Origin: Schlesneria sp.
Lineage (GTDB): Bacteria; Planctomycetota; Planctomycetia; Planctomycetales; Planctomycetaceae
Length of the DNA stretch: 64,000 bases
Assembly (NCBI GenBank): GCA_028291515.1
Contig: JAQGHU010000078.1
Coordinates: forward strand, 1 to 64,000
Direction: 5' to 3'
Shown here: positions 53,260 to 61,564 of the stretch, in pieces
How positions within the stretch are numbered: position 1 is the first letter of the stretch
How the letters are laid out: each line of letters opens with the position of its first letter
Notes under the pieces: model-generated
Seen by the model: only the letters and a program-made list of their open reading frames with translations
The model's database searches: none
Told to the model about the DNA's origin: nothing
Position numbers and translations under genes: made by a program

Positions 53260-55431
53260 TTACTCGGCGACGAAGTACCGCTTCAAATCAACGATCAGTC
53301 GACTCGCCTGCTTCTGGAATTCCGCCGAGTTTCGCACTCGGCGATGTGGGCGAATCGTCACCCCGAACTGAATGCGAGGCACCCCACGCTTCGCAATGGC
53401 GTCTGCGAGGCCGTCCATCGCCAGATCAAGCTCCAGCGCGAATTCGCGATTGAAGGGATTCATCGAAGCGATCAATCCCGTGTCGCCGATCAACATCACG
53501 ACGCGCTCGGTCGTCACGGTCTTCAGCTTCGCTTTGTGATCATTCACGAAGCCACCCAACTTGTACGAAACCATGTCCGAAGCGACGACCGCCGTGAACC
53601 GCGTTTCACACAAGAATGGATTCGCCGATGGAACGGGCTTACTCGCAGGCTTGTCTGCATTCAGCAGATCGACCGTCGTGAACGAACAAGTACGATCCCG
53701 ACCTTCTTCCTTCGCTTTGTACAGCGCCTTGTCGGCTCGACGAAGCAGGCTGTCGACGGTATCGCCCGGTTCCGCCTGAGCCACCCCGAATGACGCCGTC
53801 ACTCGCAGCCGATCGATGCCGCCAATCTTGGACTTCCGCAACGTTGTGCGCAATCGCTCCGCACGGCGGAACGCCTCCTCCAGATTCGTGTCCGGACAAA
53901 GCACCACGAATTCCTCGCCGCCATATCGACCGACAAGTTCCCCTGAATAGGTCTCTTGAGTCAGCAGACGAGCGAAGTCAACCAGGACCTGATCACCGAT
54001 GCCGTGACCGAAAGTATCGTTCACGCGTTTGAAGTGATCCGCATCGGCAAAGATGACACTGAACATCTCACGACTTTTGTCGTTGAACTCAGTCACCATC
54101 GCATTCATTTGATTCTCAAGCTCGCGACGATTGGCCACATTCGTCAGGGCATCTCGAGTCGCGGCCAGCTTCAGATCGCGGAAACTACGCGATTGCCGGC
54201 CGCTGTCGTCCGTCAAGTTGCGATAAAACTCCGCGACCCCTTGCAGCTTCCCCTGTTCGTCGAACAACGGAACAGCCTGAAGTTCGATCTGCACCGACTG
54301 CCCGTTCGCATTGCGAGCCAGCATCGACATCAGCGATGTCTTCCCGGTGGCGATGGCTCGCAACATCGGCATCTCGGCCGTCGGCATCGGGCTTTCGTTC
54401 AGATGGCGGTAACCAAGGGCATCGCCCGACCACCGTTGACCAAGCATATGTTCAGCCGATCGGCCCAGCAGTCGTTCCGCACGGCGATTCCAGATCAGAA
54501 TGCGACCGTCTGTGTCAACCAGATGGAAGCCATCGTAAAGTCGCTCGACCGTGTGCAGATACGAAAAGATCAGCCCAATCGAATCGGCTTCAGACACCTC
54601 GATCGGACCATTTGAGGTCGGCACCAGATCGTCGTCGGCAGCAGAGGCCAGCGGCGGACCGTCCTGTTGAACCCAGCGAGCCAGAGCACTGACCACATTG
54701 GCATCGAACTGCGTCCCCGATCCCTCTGTCAGAACCTCCATGATCTCTTGATGTGATTTGGCCCGACGATGCGGCTGCTCCGTCGCCAGCGAATCATAGG
54801 CATCCGCCACAGCCAGGATGCGAGCCCCCATGTTCAGCTCGTTCCCCAACGTCTGCTCCCGTGACTCCAGATCTGGACAATACGACTGCTGTGACTGACT
54901 GATCACGTCCTGAACCTGACGGTCCACCCGACAAGCCTGCAGCAGATCGAATCCGACATTGTTGTGCAGCGTAATCAGTTCTAGTTCGTCGGGACTCAGA
55001 CGAGCTGGCTTTTCGAGAATCGTATCGGGAACGCCGATTTTTCCGATATCGTGCAGCAACCCGGCCACTTCCAGAACTCGCAACTGTCGTCCGTCCCAGC
55101 CCAGATGGTTGGCCAGCCCAAACGCGACCAATGCCACCCGGCGACTGTGCCGTAGCGTGAGGTAGTGACGGTGGTGCAGCGTCCCTAACAGAGACCGCAG
55201 CACACTTTTGCTGATCACGCCAGCGAATGTGGAATCGGCCGTTCCATTATTCAGTTCGCTGGCAGCCGTCTGCGACAGCTTAAGTAACCCCAGCAAAGCG
55301 CGAGACGACTCGGACGAATGCATCCGCGGCACCCGAATCTCGGCGTTGGATCGAGGTGGACTCGTCCGCCACGCGGGAGCTGAGGTGATCTCGTTCGTCG
55401 GAAAATCCGCTACAACACTCATATTGCACAT
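53260..55431 (-). CDS. Degenerate HD-GYP / PAS / GGDEF cyclic-di-GMP protein
   Basis: A 723-residue signalling protein. Residues 80-260 are an HD-GYP-type domain: HSRRVALVAFGLA, metal-binding H127-D128 in LLHDIGKIGVPDTIL and H156 in LHNNVG. The following HHE..DGxGYP stretch is degraded to SQSQQSYCPD. A PAS domain lies near 300-410 (GFHLVDTDGRILIWNRRAERLLG). A GGDEF domain with intact G504-G-E-E-F508 (YGGEEFVVL) and ADHFKRVNDTFGH should make cyclic di-GMP. The last 130 residues (after ADKALYKAKEEGRDR) form an unnamed domain. No signal peptide or membrane segment is seen, so it is cytoplasmic. The phosphodiesterase half is probably inactive or works differently. Confidence 0.85.
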   Translation of the reverse strand: MCNMSVVADFPTNEITSAPAWRTSPPRSNAEIRVPRMHSSESSRALLGLLKLSQTAASELNNGTADSTFAGVISKSVLRSLLGTLHHRHYLTLRHSRRVALVAFGLANHLGWDGRQLRVLEVAGLLHDIGKIGVPDTILEKPARLSPDELELITLHNNVGFDLLQACRVDRQVQDVISQSQQSYCPDLESREQTLGNELNMGARILAVADAYDSLATEQPHRRAKSHQEIMEVLTEGSGTQFDANVVSALARWVQQDGPPLASAADDDLVPTSNGPIEVSEADSIGLIFSYLHTVERLYDGFHLVDTDGRILIWNRRAERLLGRSAEHMLGQRWSGDALGYRHLNESPMPTAEMPMLRAIATGKTSLMSMLARNANGQSVQIELQAVPLFDEQGKLQGVAEFYRNLTDDSGRQSRSFRDLKLAATRDALTNVANRRELENQMNAMVTEFNDKSREMFSVIFADADHFKRVNDTFGHGIGDQVLVDFARLLTQETYSGELVGRYGGEEFVVLCPDTNLEEAFRRAERLRTTLRKSKIGGIDRLRVTASFGVAQAEPGDTVDSLLRRADKALYKAKEEGRDRTCSFTTVDLLNADKPASKPVPSANPFLCETRFTAVVASDMVSYKLGGFVNDHKAKLKTVTTERVVMLIGDTGLIASMNPFNREFALELDLAMDGLADAIAKRGVPRIQFGVTIRPHRRVRNSAEFQKQASRLIVDLKRYFVAE

Positions 55432-55948
55432 CTCATCCGGTGAGGCGGGTCTGACAGATTTGGGGACAATCTCTCGTCTGATGTTCGCACTGGTAACAAA
55501 TCGAACTTACGTCACATCCCTCACAGGTCAAATCAACGTGGCTCCCCACATCGAATAGTCCAAATTGATGCGTCTTCCGCTATCTCGTGAACGCACGACC
55601 ATCTTTCCCGCCGCACAATCGTCATTCCAGCGCAGGCGGGGATCCAGAAATCCGTCGAACGGCGGCGGCGAGTGGCACGTCCCTGACGCTTTGGGGACGC
55701 TCTGGGAAGGGCGTGATTTGCGACTTGCCATTTAGATCCGCCACGATTTCAAACCGCTGGGCCAACGGGCCAACCGATTTTGCCGACAAAGTTGACCCAT
55801 TCACCCGCGCCCATCAGAATGCAGTTCTTTTACAATCAGACCCCGCCGGAAGCCGACAAGTCACGGTAGAGTCTGGAATGCTGTTTGAATGGCCCGCGGG
55901 GGCTGCCCGATAAAAATCAGCCGATGCGATTGGCGGAAGGATGGACGG
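55432..55948. other. Intergenic region upstream of the BMC shell gene
   Basis: About 515 bases between divergent genes. It holds a half-copy of the CGTCATTCC repeat at 55620. Some frames are open on both strands, but they cross the repeat and match nothing. Promoters for both genes should lie here but cannot be placed. Confidence 0.45.
55620..55645. repeat. Half-copy of the CGTCATTCC...GCAGGCGG repeat
   Basis: CGTCATTCCAGCGCAGGCGG and the bases after it match one arm of the perfect inverted repeat at 37173-37276 with a few changes; no second arm is near. Confidence 0.6.
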
Positions 55949-56560
55949 ATGAGTGGCTCGCTGAGTCTGGCCCTGCTGGAGGTTAACTATCTCGCGCCGT
56001 CATTCATCGTCGCCGATGCCTGCTCGAAAATGGCCAACATTCGCATCGTCGGCATCGAAAGCACCGACGGTGCCGCTCAATGCCTGAAGCTGGTCGGTTC
56101 GGTCGCTGACGTTCGCGCCGCGGCCGAACACGGCATGGAACTGGCCCAGCGGATGGGAAGTTCGGCCATGTACTCGGTGATGGCCGCGCCGCTCGATGTC
56201 ACCGTTAAACTGGCCAACTCGAAACCCGTACTGAGTCCCCTGCTTGGTGTTTACGATTCGCGAATACCCAAAGAGAATGCCACGATCATGACCAATGCCC
56301 TCGGATTGCTGGAAACACAAGGTCTCGTCGCCGCTTTGCATGCCACCGACGACATGCTGAAGTCATCCAATGTGACTCTGGCCGGCAAGGAAAAGATCGG
56401 TGCCGCCTACGTCACGATCATGATTCGTGGCGACGTTGCCGCCGTTCAAACCGCGATCGAAGTCGGTCGTCAGACCGTCGAACGCCTGGGCGGCAAGCTG
56501 ATCATGGCCGACGTGATCGCTCGTCCACACGCAGATCTGGCTGCCCTGCTGCCAAGCTAA
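55949..56560 (+). CDS. Tandem-domain bacterial microcompartment shell protein (BMC-T)
   Basis: A 203-residue shell protein made of two BMC domains: residues 3-95 (SLALLEVNYLAPSFIVADAC, VGSVADVRAAAEHGMELA) and 110-200 (ALGLLETQGLVAALHATDDM, MIRGDVAAVQTAIEVGRQ). Such proteins form pseudo-hexameric trimers in microcompartment facets, often with a gated pore. The ATG at 55949 has GGAAGG at good spacing. No other shell protein, aldehyde dehydrogenase or aldolase of a microcompartment is near, so it looks like an orphan or satellite of a locus elsewhere in the genome. Confidence 0.9.
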   Translation: MSGSLSLALLEVNYLAPSFIVADACSKMANIRIVGIESTDGAAQCLKLVGSVADVRAAAEHGMELAQRMGSSAMYSVMAAPLDVTVKLANSKPVLSPLLGVYDSRIPKENATIMTNALGLLETQGLVAALHATDDMLKSSNVTLAGKEKIGAAYVTIMIRGDVAAVQTAIEVGRQTVERLGGKLIMADVIARPHADLAALLPS

Positions 56561-56580
56561 CTTGTAGTCGCTTCAACAAA

Positions 56581-56652
56581 GTAGACGGCACACTCCGTGT
56601 GCCGAATGCCTTCAATTCATGAAGTTCTCAGCGCACCAAGTGTGCCGTCTAC
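56581..56652. repeat. Inverted repeat, GGCACACTCCGTGTGCC family
   Basis: GTAGACGGCACACTCCGTGT (56581-56600, with GCCGA after) pairs with CAGCGCACCAAGTGTGCCGT (56629-56648, with CTAC after). It lies between convergent genes and may serve as a bidirectional terminator. Confidence 0.7.
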
Positions 56653-56667
56653 GTTAATGCAGTCACC

Positions 56668-58848
56668 CTATTCCATCGGCAGCGCAGGAGCAGGCGGTGA
56701 CGCTTCAGCCGGCGCTGCGGGCGTTGGCTTCTCTGCCGGCGTCGCCGCAGGCTCACTCGTTTCCTTCGCTGGCGTCGCAGCACTGAACCCCGTCACCGGG
56801 ACAATCGCCGATTGCAGAATCGCACGTCCAAAATCGGGGCGGCTGGGGTTGAGCTTGTCGTTCTGAACCATGCCGATCAGGTACAATGGACCCCGAATGG
56901 CTGGCTTGGCAGCTGCTGGCAATTGGATCTTGTTTCCGGTTTCGTAGCGACTCAAGTACTCGTCCAACCGCTGCTGCAATTCACCGACCGGCATCGACAG
57001 CGAAAACTTCAGTTCGCCCTTTTTCGCTGCCACACCGCGAGCTCCCCCCGGCATCTCTCGCACCAGCATCGCATGGTGCCGCATTCCGTTGGGCAACACG
57101 GCGTCGACCGCCTCTTCAGCCAGAACCAACCGCAGCCGCAGTGACGGCAGATCTTCTTCCTTCATGCCGGTGGCCGAAGCTTCGACCAGCAACTCGTCGT
57201 TTTCGACTTTGCCAGACAACTGAATGCGAATCGGTGTCGACTGCTTCAATCTCGCATCGATGACTGTCCGAAAGATCGAATACGCGGTCGGACTCGCCTG
57301 CATGAAGCCGCTGTACGGGACTTGATCGGGATTCAATAACGCTCCGTCCAAAGCGACCAGCGGCACGCGACCTTGCTCATAAGAAGCGAGCCGATCCTCA
57401 CTATCCTGATTCACCAGGCCGTCCGGTCCCGGAATATGCTGGTGATAACGCAACGTGATCACTTGCGATGTCGGATAGGTTTCACGCACAGCGTCCATCG
57501 CAATTTCGCTCGCAATGGCGGGCGGCATTTGTGCTCCGGTGAAGAATTCAACCAGGATCGTGTGATCGCCGCTATCCGCAGGCGGGACTGCCGCACCTTT
57601 GCCGCGCAGTTCATCCCGCATTTGAGCCAATGTCTCGCTGTAGACTTTCTCGAGGTGCTGTTGCAAGCCGTCCTCATTGCCGTGCTGTTCCGTCCACAGC
57701 TTGCGCAGGAGATCACTGGGAGTTGGATCACCAGGGGGTTGGCCGGCACGTCGAGCGAGAACGAACTGTTCCAGCAGCGGCAAGGCGACGACGGACGAAT
57801 AGTAGTTGATCGCCGCTTCTCGTTGATCATGCGCCGCAGCGTAGTCACCCAAGGCAACCAGGATCTCGGCGTTGTAGGGCTGTTTCTTCAATGCAGGCAG
57901 TAATTCCGTGTTGGCTGCGGCACGCTCTTCATCAGATTTCGATCGGCTCTTCGCCAATGCCAACGTGATCTCGGCCTGTTCACGGAAGACTTGAACCCGC
58001 GACTTGATCGCCGTGTTACCTTCGCCCGCCAGTTTTTCAGCTTCATCCAGGTGCTTGATCGCTTCGGTCGTCAGCCGTCCGGAGGTGACCAGTTGTTGAG
58101 CCGTCAGCAGTTCGGCCTGCGCCTGCATGCGCGGTCCCCAGACCTTCGACAAATCAATGTATTGGTCGATGATCTCCAGCACCGTCGGATCATCAAAACC
58201 AGCGCGAGAACTCAGCGACAGCAGTCCAAAAATTGTGTCCAGCGACAGCGGGCTGGTCCGGTATTCTCGAGCGATTTGCAGAATGACCTTCGGTTCAGGC
58301 TGATTCCCCATTTTCTTGATCGTGTTCATGTAGACGTCCGCCGCGGGGGGCAACGCGTCAGTGACATAGTCCGCCAGCTTGGATGCATCGGCCGGAAGCA
58401 ACCGCGCCGCATAGACTTCACCATTTCCAGGCGACAGCGTGCCGCGAATCGCGCCCCCTTCGAACTCGCCCACAAAATCCAGCACGGCCGACTTGTTGGT
58501 CACCTGCAGATGAACCGTTTTGCCAGTCACTTCCGCCAGGTCCAGCTTCGGTTCCAGCGGAGCCATCTGGCCCGCATCCGTCAGCGTCACCTCGACCTTG
58601 CCTGCCGCATCCTTCTTGAATCTGCACAACCAGATGTAGTGATCGCGACCCTGCTGAGTCACCACCATGACCCAGTTCCCGTCAAAGTCCTTCACATCGC
58701 GCCGAATCGGGATGATGCGTTTGTTGGTCGTTTGAGCGTCCTGCTCGCTCACTTCGCCGGTTTCAGCCGAACTGCCGCCCCCGGCAGGAGTCTTGTTGCA
58801 ACCGCAAATCGCGGCCAAAATCAGCCAGCACAACAGTTGCTTCGACAT
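56668..58848 (-). CDS. Lipoprotein with a cysteine-less thioredoxin-like domain
   Basis: A 726-residue exported lipoprotein (signal LLCWLILAAICGC, lipid cysteine at residue 17). The first third is a beta-rich part (NWVMVVTQQGRDHYIWLC, VGEFEGGAIRGTLSPG). A helical, TPR-like middle follows (AEILVALGDYAAAHDQREAA). Then comes a segment that reads like a thioredoxin fold: TILVEFFTGAQMPPAIASEI where WCPPC would be expected, and YHQHIPGPDGLVNQDSEDR, as in planctomycete thioredoxin-like proteins. The tail is rich in Ala, Pro and Glu. Starts at 58866 and 58962 are also open; 58848 gives a normal lipoprotein signal. Function unknown. Confidence 0.7.
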   Translation of the reverse strand: MSKQLLCWLILAAICGCNKTPAGGGSSAETGEVSEQDAQTTNKRIIPIRRDVKDFDGNWVMVVTQQGRDHYIWLCRFKKDAAGKVEVTLTDAGQMAPLEPKLDLAEVTGKTVHLQVTNKSAVLDFVGEFEGGAIRGTLSPGNGEVYAARLLPADASKLADYVTDALPPAADVYMNTIKKMGNQPEPKVILQIAREYRTSPLSLDTIFGLLSLSSRAGFDDPTVLEIIDQYIDLSKVWGPRMQAQAELLTAQQLVTSGRLTTEAIKHLDEAEKLAGEGNTAIKSRVQVFREQAEITLALAKSRSKSDEERAAANTELLPALKKQPYNAEILVALGDYAAAHDQREAAINYYSSVVALPLLEQFVLARRAGQPPGDPTPSDLLRKLWTEQHGNEDGLQQHLEKVYSETLAQMRDELRGKGAAVPPADSGDHTILVEFFTGAQMPPAIASEIAMDAVRETYPTSQVITLRYHQHIPGPDGLVNQDSEDRLASYEQGRVPLVALDGALLNPDQVPYSGFMQASPTAYSIFRTVIDARLKQSTPIRIQLSGKVENDELLVEASATGMKEEDLPSLRLRLVLAEEAVDAVLPNGMRHHAMLVREMPGGARGVAAKKGELKFSLSMPVGELQQRLDEYLSRYETGNKIQLPAAAKPAIRGPLYLIGMVQNDKLNPSRPDFGRAILQSAIVPVTGFSAATPAKETSEPAATPAEKPTPAAPAEASPPAPALPME

Positions 58849-59188
58849 CGACCAGCGATCTGACATCTTGATGAATTTCCACTTCGCTAAAGGACGTAAC
58901 CACCTGCCCGGCAAGAACCAATGACGCCGAAGATGGTTGCGAGGCCCTGTCCAATCTACCAAAAGACGAGCCGTTTGAATGCGTTCCCTACGCTAATCAG
59001 AACAGAACTGCTTGAAAATTGGCTGATCTCCGTAGGTTATGCTTCAGCATAACTCTTCGATATGTCTTTGAGCTGCCAGTGTCTTCCCGTCGCTACAAAG
59101 AAATCTGATTGCCGCGCAGGCCACTGCGACCATCTGGTTTCATCTCTCTTCTCCGCGGCTTCGCGTGAAAATCTCTTCTTCTTCGCAA
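58849..59188. other. Intergenic region with hairpin and repeat
   Basis: 340 bases between two minus-strand genes. GTTATGC (59036-59042) pairs with GCATAAC (59047-59053) across a 4-base loop. A CGCGAAG-family half-repeat is at 59149. No gene is supported. Confidence 0.5.
59149..59185. repeat. CGCGAAG-family half-repeat
   Basis: TTCTCCGCGGCTTCGCGTGA followed by AAATCTCTTCTTC matches the right arm of the perfect repeat at 23477-23515. It stops four bases before the end of the TolB-like gene. Confidence 0.65.
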
Positions 59189-60208
59189 CTACTTCTGACG
59201 CAGCCAATCCGCGATCCACAACTGACTCGTCCCATCCGGCGTCCGCGTCGACGTCCACATCATCTTCTTCCCATCCGGACTAAACACAGGCAACACATCC
59301 GCCGCCGTGCTGTGGGTAATCTGCTTCACTTCCCCCGCCTTGGGCTTCTCACCGCTCCAATCCAAATCCAGCGTGAACAGATTGAAATGAGCTGTCGCTG
59401 GCCCGCGAGCGTAGTCCGCTCCCGACCAGATCAGGTACTTGCCGCTCGGGTGGAAGTAAGGACACCAGTTGACCTGCTCCAGATTGTCGGTCAGTTGCAC
59501 TTCGGTCTTGCCGTCTGCGGAAATCATGAACAACTGCAGCATGTGTTCCTTCTGACGATCCGATCGGAAGATGACCCACTTTCCGTCCGGCGAAAAGAAC
59601 GGGCCGCCATCGTAACCGGGGGTGTTTGTCAGTTGGCGGACGTTCGATCCATCAGCGTCCATGACGTACAGATCGGGATCACCGTCTCGCGACGATGTGA
59701 AGACAATCTGCTTGCCGTCAGGCGAAAAACTGCCTTCGGCGTCATAGCCGTCGGCATCCGTCAGACGACGCAAGCCGGTCCCGTTCAACTTGATCTCGTA
59801 AATATCCATGTACGGATCGAAATCCCATTGATACCGGCGACGCCCTCCCTTGGCCGCTTCTTCACGAGCCTTCAGTTCCGTTTCCTCGATCTTCGGATCC
59901 AGATGGCTGGACGCAAAAATCAGCTTCTCGCCATCGGGTGAGAAATAAGCACAGGTCGTGCGACCGCGTCCAGTACTCAGCAACCGGGGAGTTGGTTCGT
60001 CGAGCTTCTGCAGGTAGATCTGATAGAAGGGATACCCGACCGGATAGGCCTGATAGACAATCGATTCGCCGTTGGGCGAAAAATAGCCTTCGCCCGCCCG
60101 TGGCAGGCCGCTGGTCACCTGCCGAATATTTGCCAAATGTTTGGCCTCAGCCGCGGTATCGGTTTCCACAGGCCCGGCAGTTAACAAAGCGATCAGCAAC
60201 GGCAACAT
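59189..60208 (-). CDS. TolB-like WD40/PD40 beta-propeller protein, exported
   Basis: A 339-residue protein with a short N-terminal signal (LLPLLIALLTAGPVET) and about six PD40-type blades: GYFSPNGESIVYQAYP, AYFSPDGEKLIFASS, GSFSPDGKQIVFTSSRDGD, PFFSPDGKWVIFRSDR, PYFHPSGKYLIWSG and PVFSPDGKKMMWTSTR. The linkers ADGSNVRQLTNTPG and GLRRLTDADG are the usual TolB form. No peptidase or other domain is fused. Such propellers usually act as protein-binding scaffolds in the periplasm. The partner is not known. Confidence 0.85.
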   Translation of the reverse strand: MLPLLIALLTAGPVETDTAAEAKHLANIRQVTSGLPRAGEGYFSPNGESIVYQAYPVGYPFYQIYLQKLDEPTPRLLSTGRGRTTCAYFSPDGEKLIFASSHLDPKIEETELKAREEAAKGGRRRYQWDFDPYMDIYEIKLNGTGLRRLTDADGYDAEGSFSPDGKQIVFTSSRDGDPDLYVMDADGSNVRQLTNTPGYDGGPFFSPDGKWVIFRSDRQKEHMLQLFMISADGKTEVQLTDNLEQVNWCPYFHPSGKYLIWSGADYARGPATAHFNLFTLDLDWSGEKPKAGEVKQITHSTAADVLPVFSPDGKKMMWTSTRTPDGTSQLWIADWLRQK

Positions 60209-60333
60209 GCAGAATTCTCCTTCGCGTTCTGGCTGTAACGAGTCTGCCGCAGTATACGCCCGATCTGTTTGCGCCGCGAGCAGATGCTGATTGCGTCCGG
60301 TCCGGTCCCCGTCCTAAAATCACGGCTCCATGA

Positions 60334-60427
60334 GTTCGGGTGCCACGGTTTTGGAGTCTTCGACAAGGCCGTGTCTTTGATTGCGGACACGGCTACACCG
60401 AAGACGGTGAGACTGTGGCACCCGAAC
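60334..60427. repeat. GGTGCCACGG hairpin element (copy 3, complete)
   Basis: The most complete copy: GTTCGGGTGCCAC (60334-60346) pairs with GTGGCACCCGAAC (60415-60427), with inner pairings GTCTTCG with CGAAGAC and GCCGTGTC with GACACGGC. The whole folds into one 94-base hairpin in the gap between tolB-like and hflC, which are divergent. Confidence 0.8.
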
Positions 60428-60469
60428 CAATGCAGCAGCAGCCCATAGATAAGCCCGAGCAAGCCACTG

Positions 60470-61564
60470 ATGTCATCGACCGCGACACCTGCGAAAACCT
60501 CCACTACCTCCCCCTTCCCCCGCCTTGGGAAGTGGATGCTCGTCATCGCGGCCTGCCTGCTCGCGTCCACCTCGATCATCTTCGTCGACGAAACCGAATT
60601 CGTCATCGTCGCCCGTTTCGGCCGCCTCGTCGCCGTGTACGATCGCCCAGAGCAGTGTGGGTTGCAGTTCAAGTGGCCCTGGCCCGTCGATACTGTCCGT
60701 CGATTCGATCGCCGATTGCAGTTGCTATCCCCTGCGGGTCGCGAAGCGTTCACTCATGACCGCAAAAACGTCACCGTCGAAGCCTATGTCCTCTGGAAAG
60801 TCAGCGACGGCGACGCGAAGAACGCCGAGTCCCATCCTGTCGTCCGGTTCTATCGCAGCCTGGGAAGCATCGAAGTCGCGGAAGCACGACTGTCGAGCCG
60901 CCTGCAATCGATCATGACCGAACAGATCGGCCGCAGTGAACTGACTGACCTGCTCGTCGCTGCCGATTCGGAAGCCGCACCGACCGCATCCCCTGGCGCG
61001 CTCGAAAAGGTCTCGGCCCAGATTCGTCGCGAACTGATGCAACGCGCAGATGAATCGGATTCGCTGCAGGACCGACAAGGAATCGAGATCGTCGATGTGC
61101 GCATCCGCCGCCTGAATCTTCCCGCCGGCAACATGCGAGCGGTCTTCGAGCGAATGCGCAGCGAACGTCAGAAGATCGCCGAACGCTATCGCAGCGCGGG
61201 CCTCGCCGAAAACCGCATGATCCGCAGCCAGGCCGATCGCCAGGCAGGCGAGCTACTCGCGAAGGCAAACGCCGAAGCCGAACGCATCCGGGGTGACGGT
61301 GATGCCGATGCCATCCGCATCCTGAACGAAGCCCATTCTCGCGATCCTCAATTTGCCTCCACCCTGCAGACGCTGGAAGCATACAAACAGATCCTGAACG
61401 AACGAACGACCCTGGTTCTCTCAGCCTCCAACAGCCTGTTAAAACTACTGGTCGATGGCATTCCGACAAATCCCTCGCAAGAACGTCGCGCCGTCGAAAC
61501 AGAACCCTCCGCAGTTCAGCCAACAAATAGTCCGACAGGTTCCGCGGCGGAGAAATCGCCGTGA
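60470..61564 (+). CDS. hflC: HflC-like SPFH (band 7) membrane protein
   Basis: A 364-residue membrane-anchored SPFH protein. One N-terminal helix (residues 22-40, WMLVIAACLLASTSIIF) is followed by FVDETEFVIVARFGRLVAVY, the HflC pattern, LQFKWPWPVDTVRRFDRRLQ, and the coiled coil RQKIAERYRSAGLAENRM to AEAERIRGDGDADAIRILNEA. With HflK it forms the HflKC complex that cages and controls the FtsH protease. The stop overlaps the next start as GTGA. Start at 60470 has no strong ribosome binding site. Confidence 0.88.
   Translation: MSSTATPAKTSTTSPFPRLGKWMLVIAACLLASTSIIFVDETEFVIVARFGRLVAVYDRPEQCGLQFKWPWPVDTVRRFDRRLQLLSPAGREAFTHDRKNVTVEAYVLWKVSDGDAKNAESHPVVRFYRSLGSIEVAEARLSSRLQSIMTEQIGRSELTDLLVAADSEAAPTASPGALEKVSAQIRRELMQRADESDSLQDRQGIEIVDVRIRRLNLPAGNMRAVFERMRSERQKIAERYRSAGLAENRMIRSQADRQAGELLAKANAEAERIRGDGDADAIRILNEAHSRDPQFASTLQTLEAYKQILNERTTLVLSASNSLLKLLVDGIPTNPSQERRAVETEPSAVQPTNSPTGSAAEKSP

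Noticed and set aside
55587-55913. 108-codon open frame upstream of the BMC gene
   Set aside because: It crosses a CGTCATTCC repeat copy, has no family match and no ribosome binding site.
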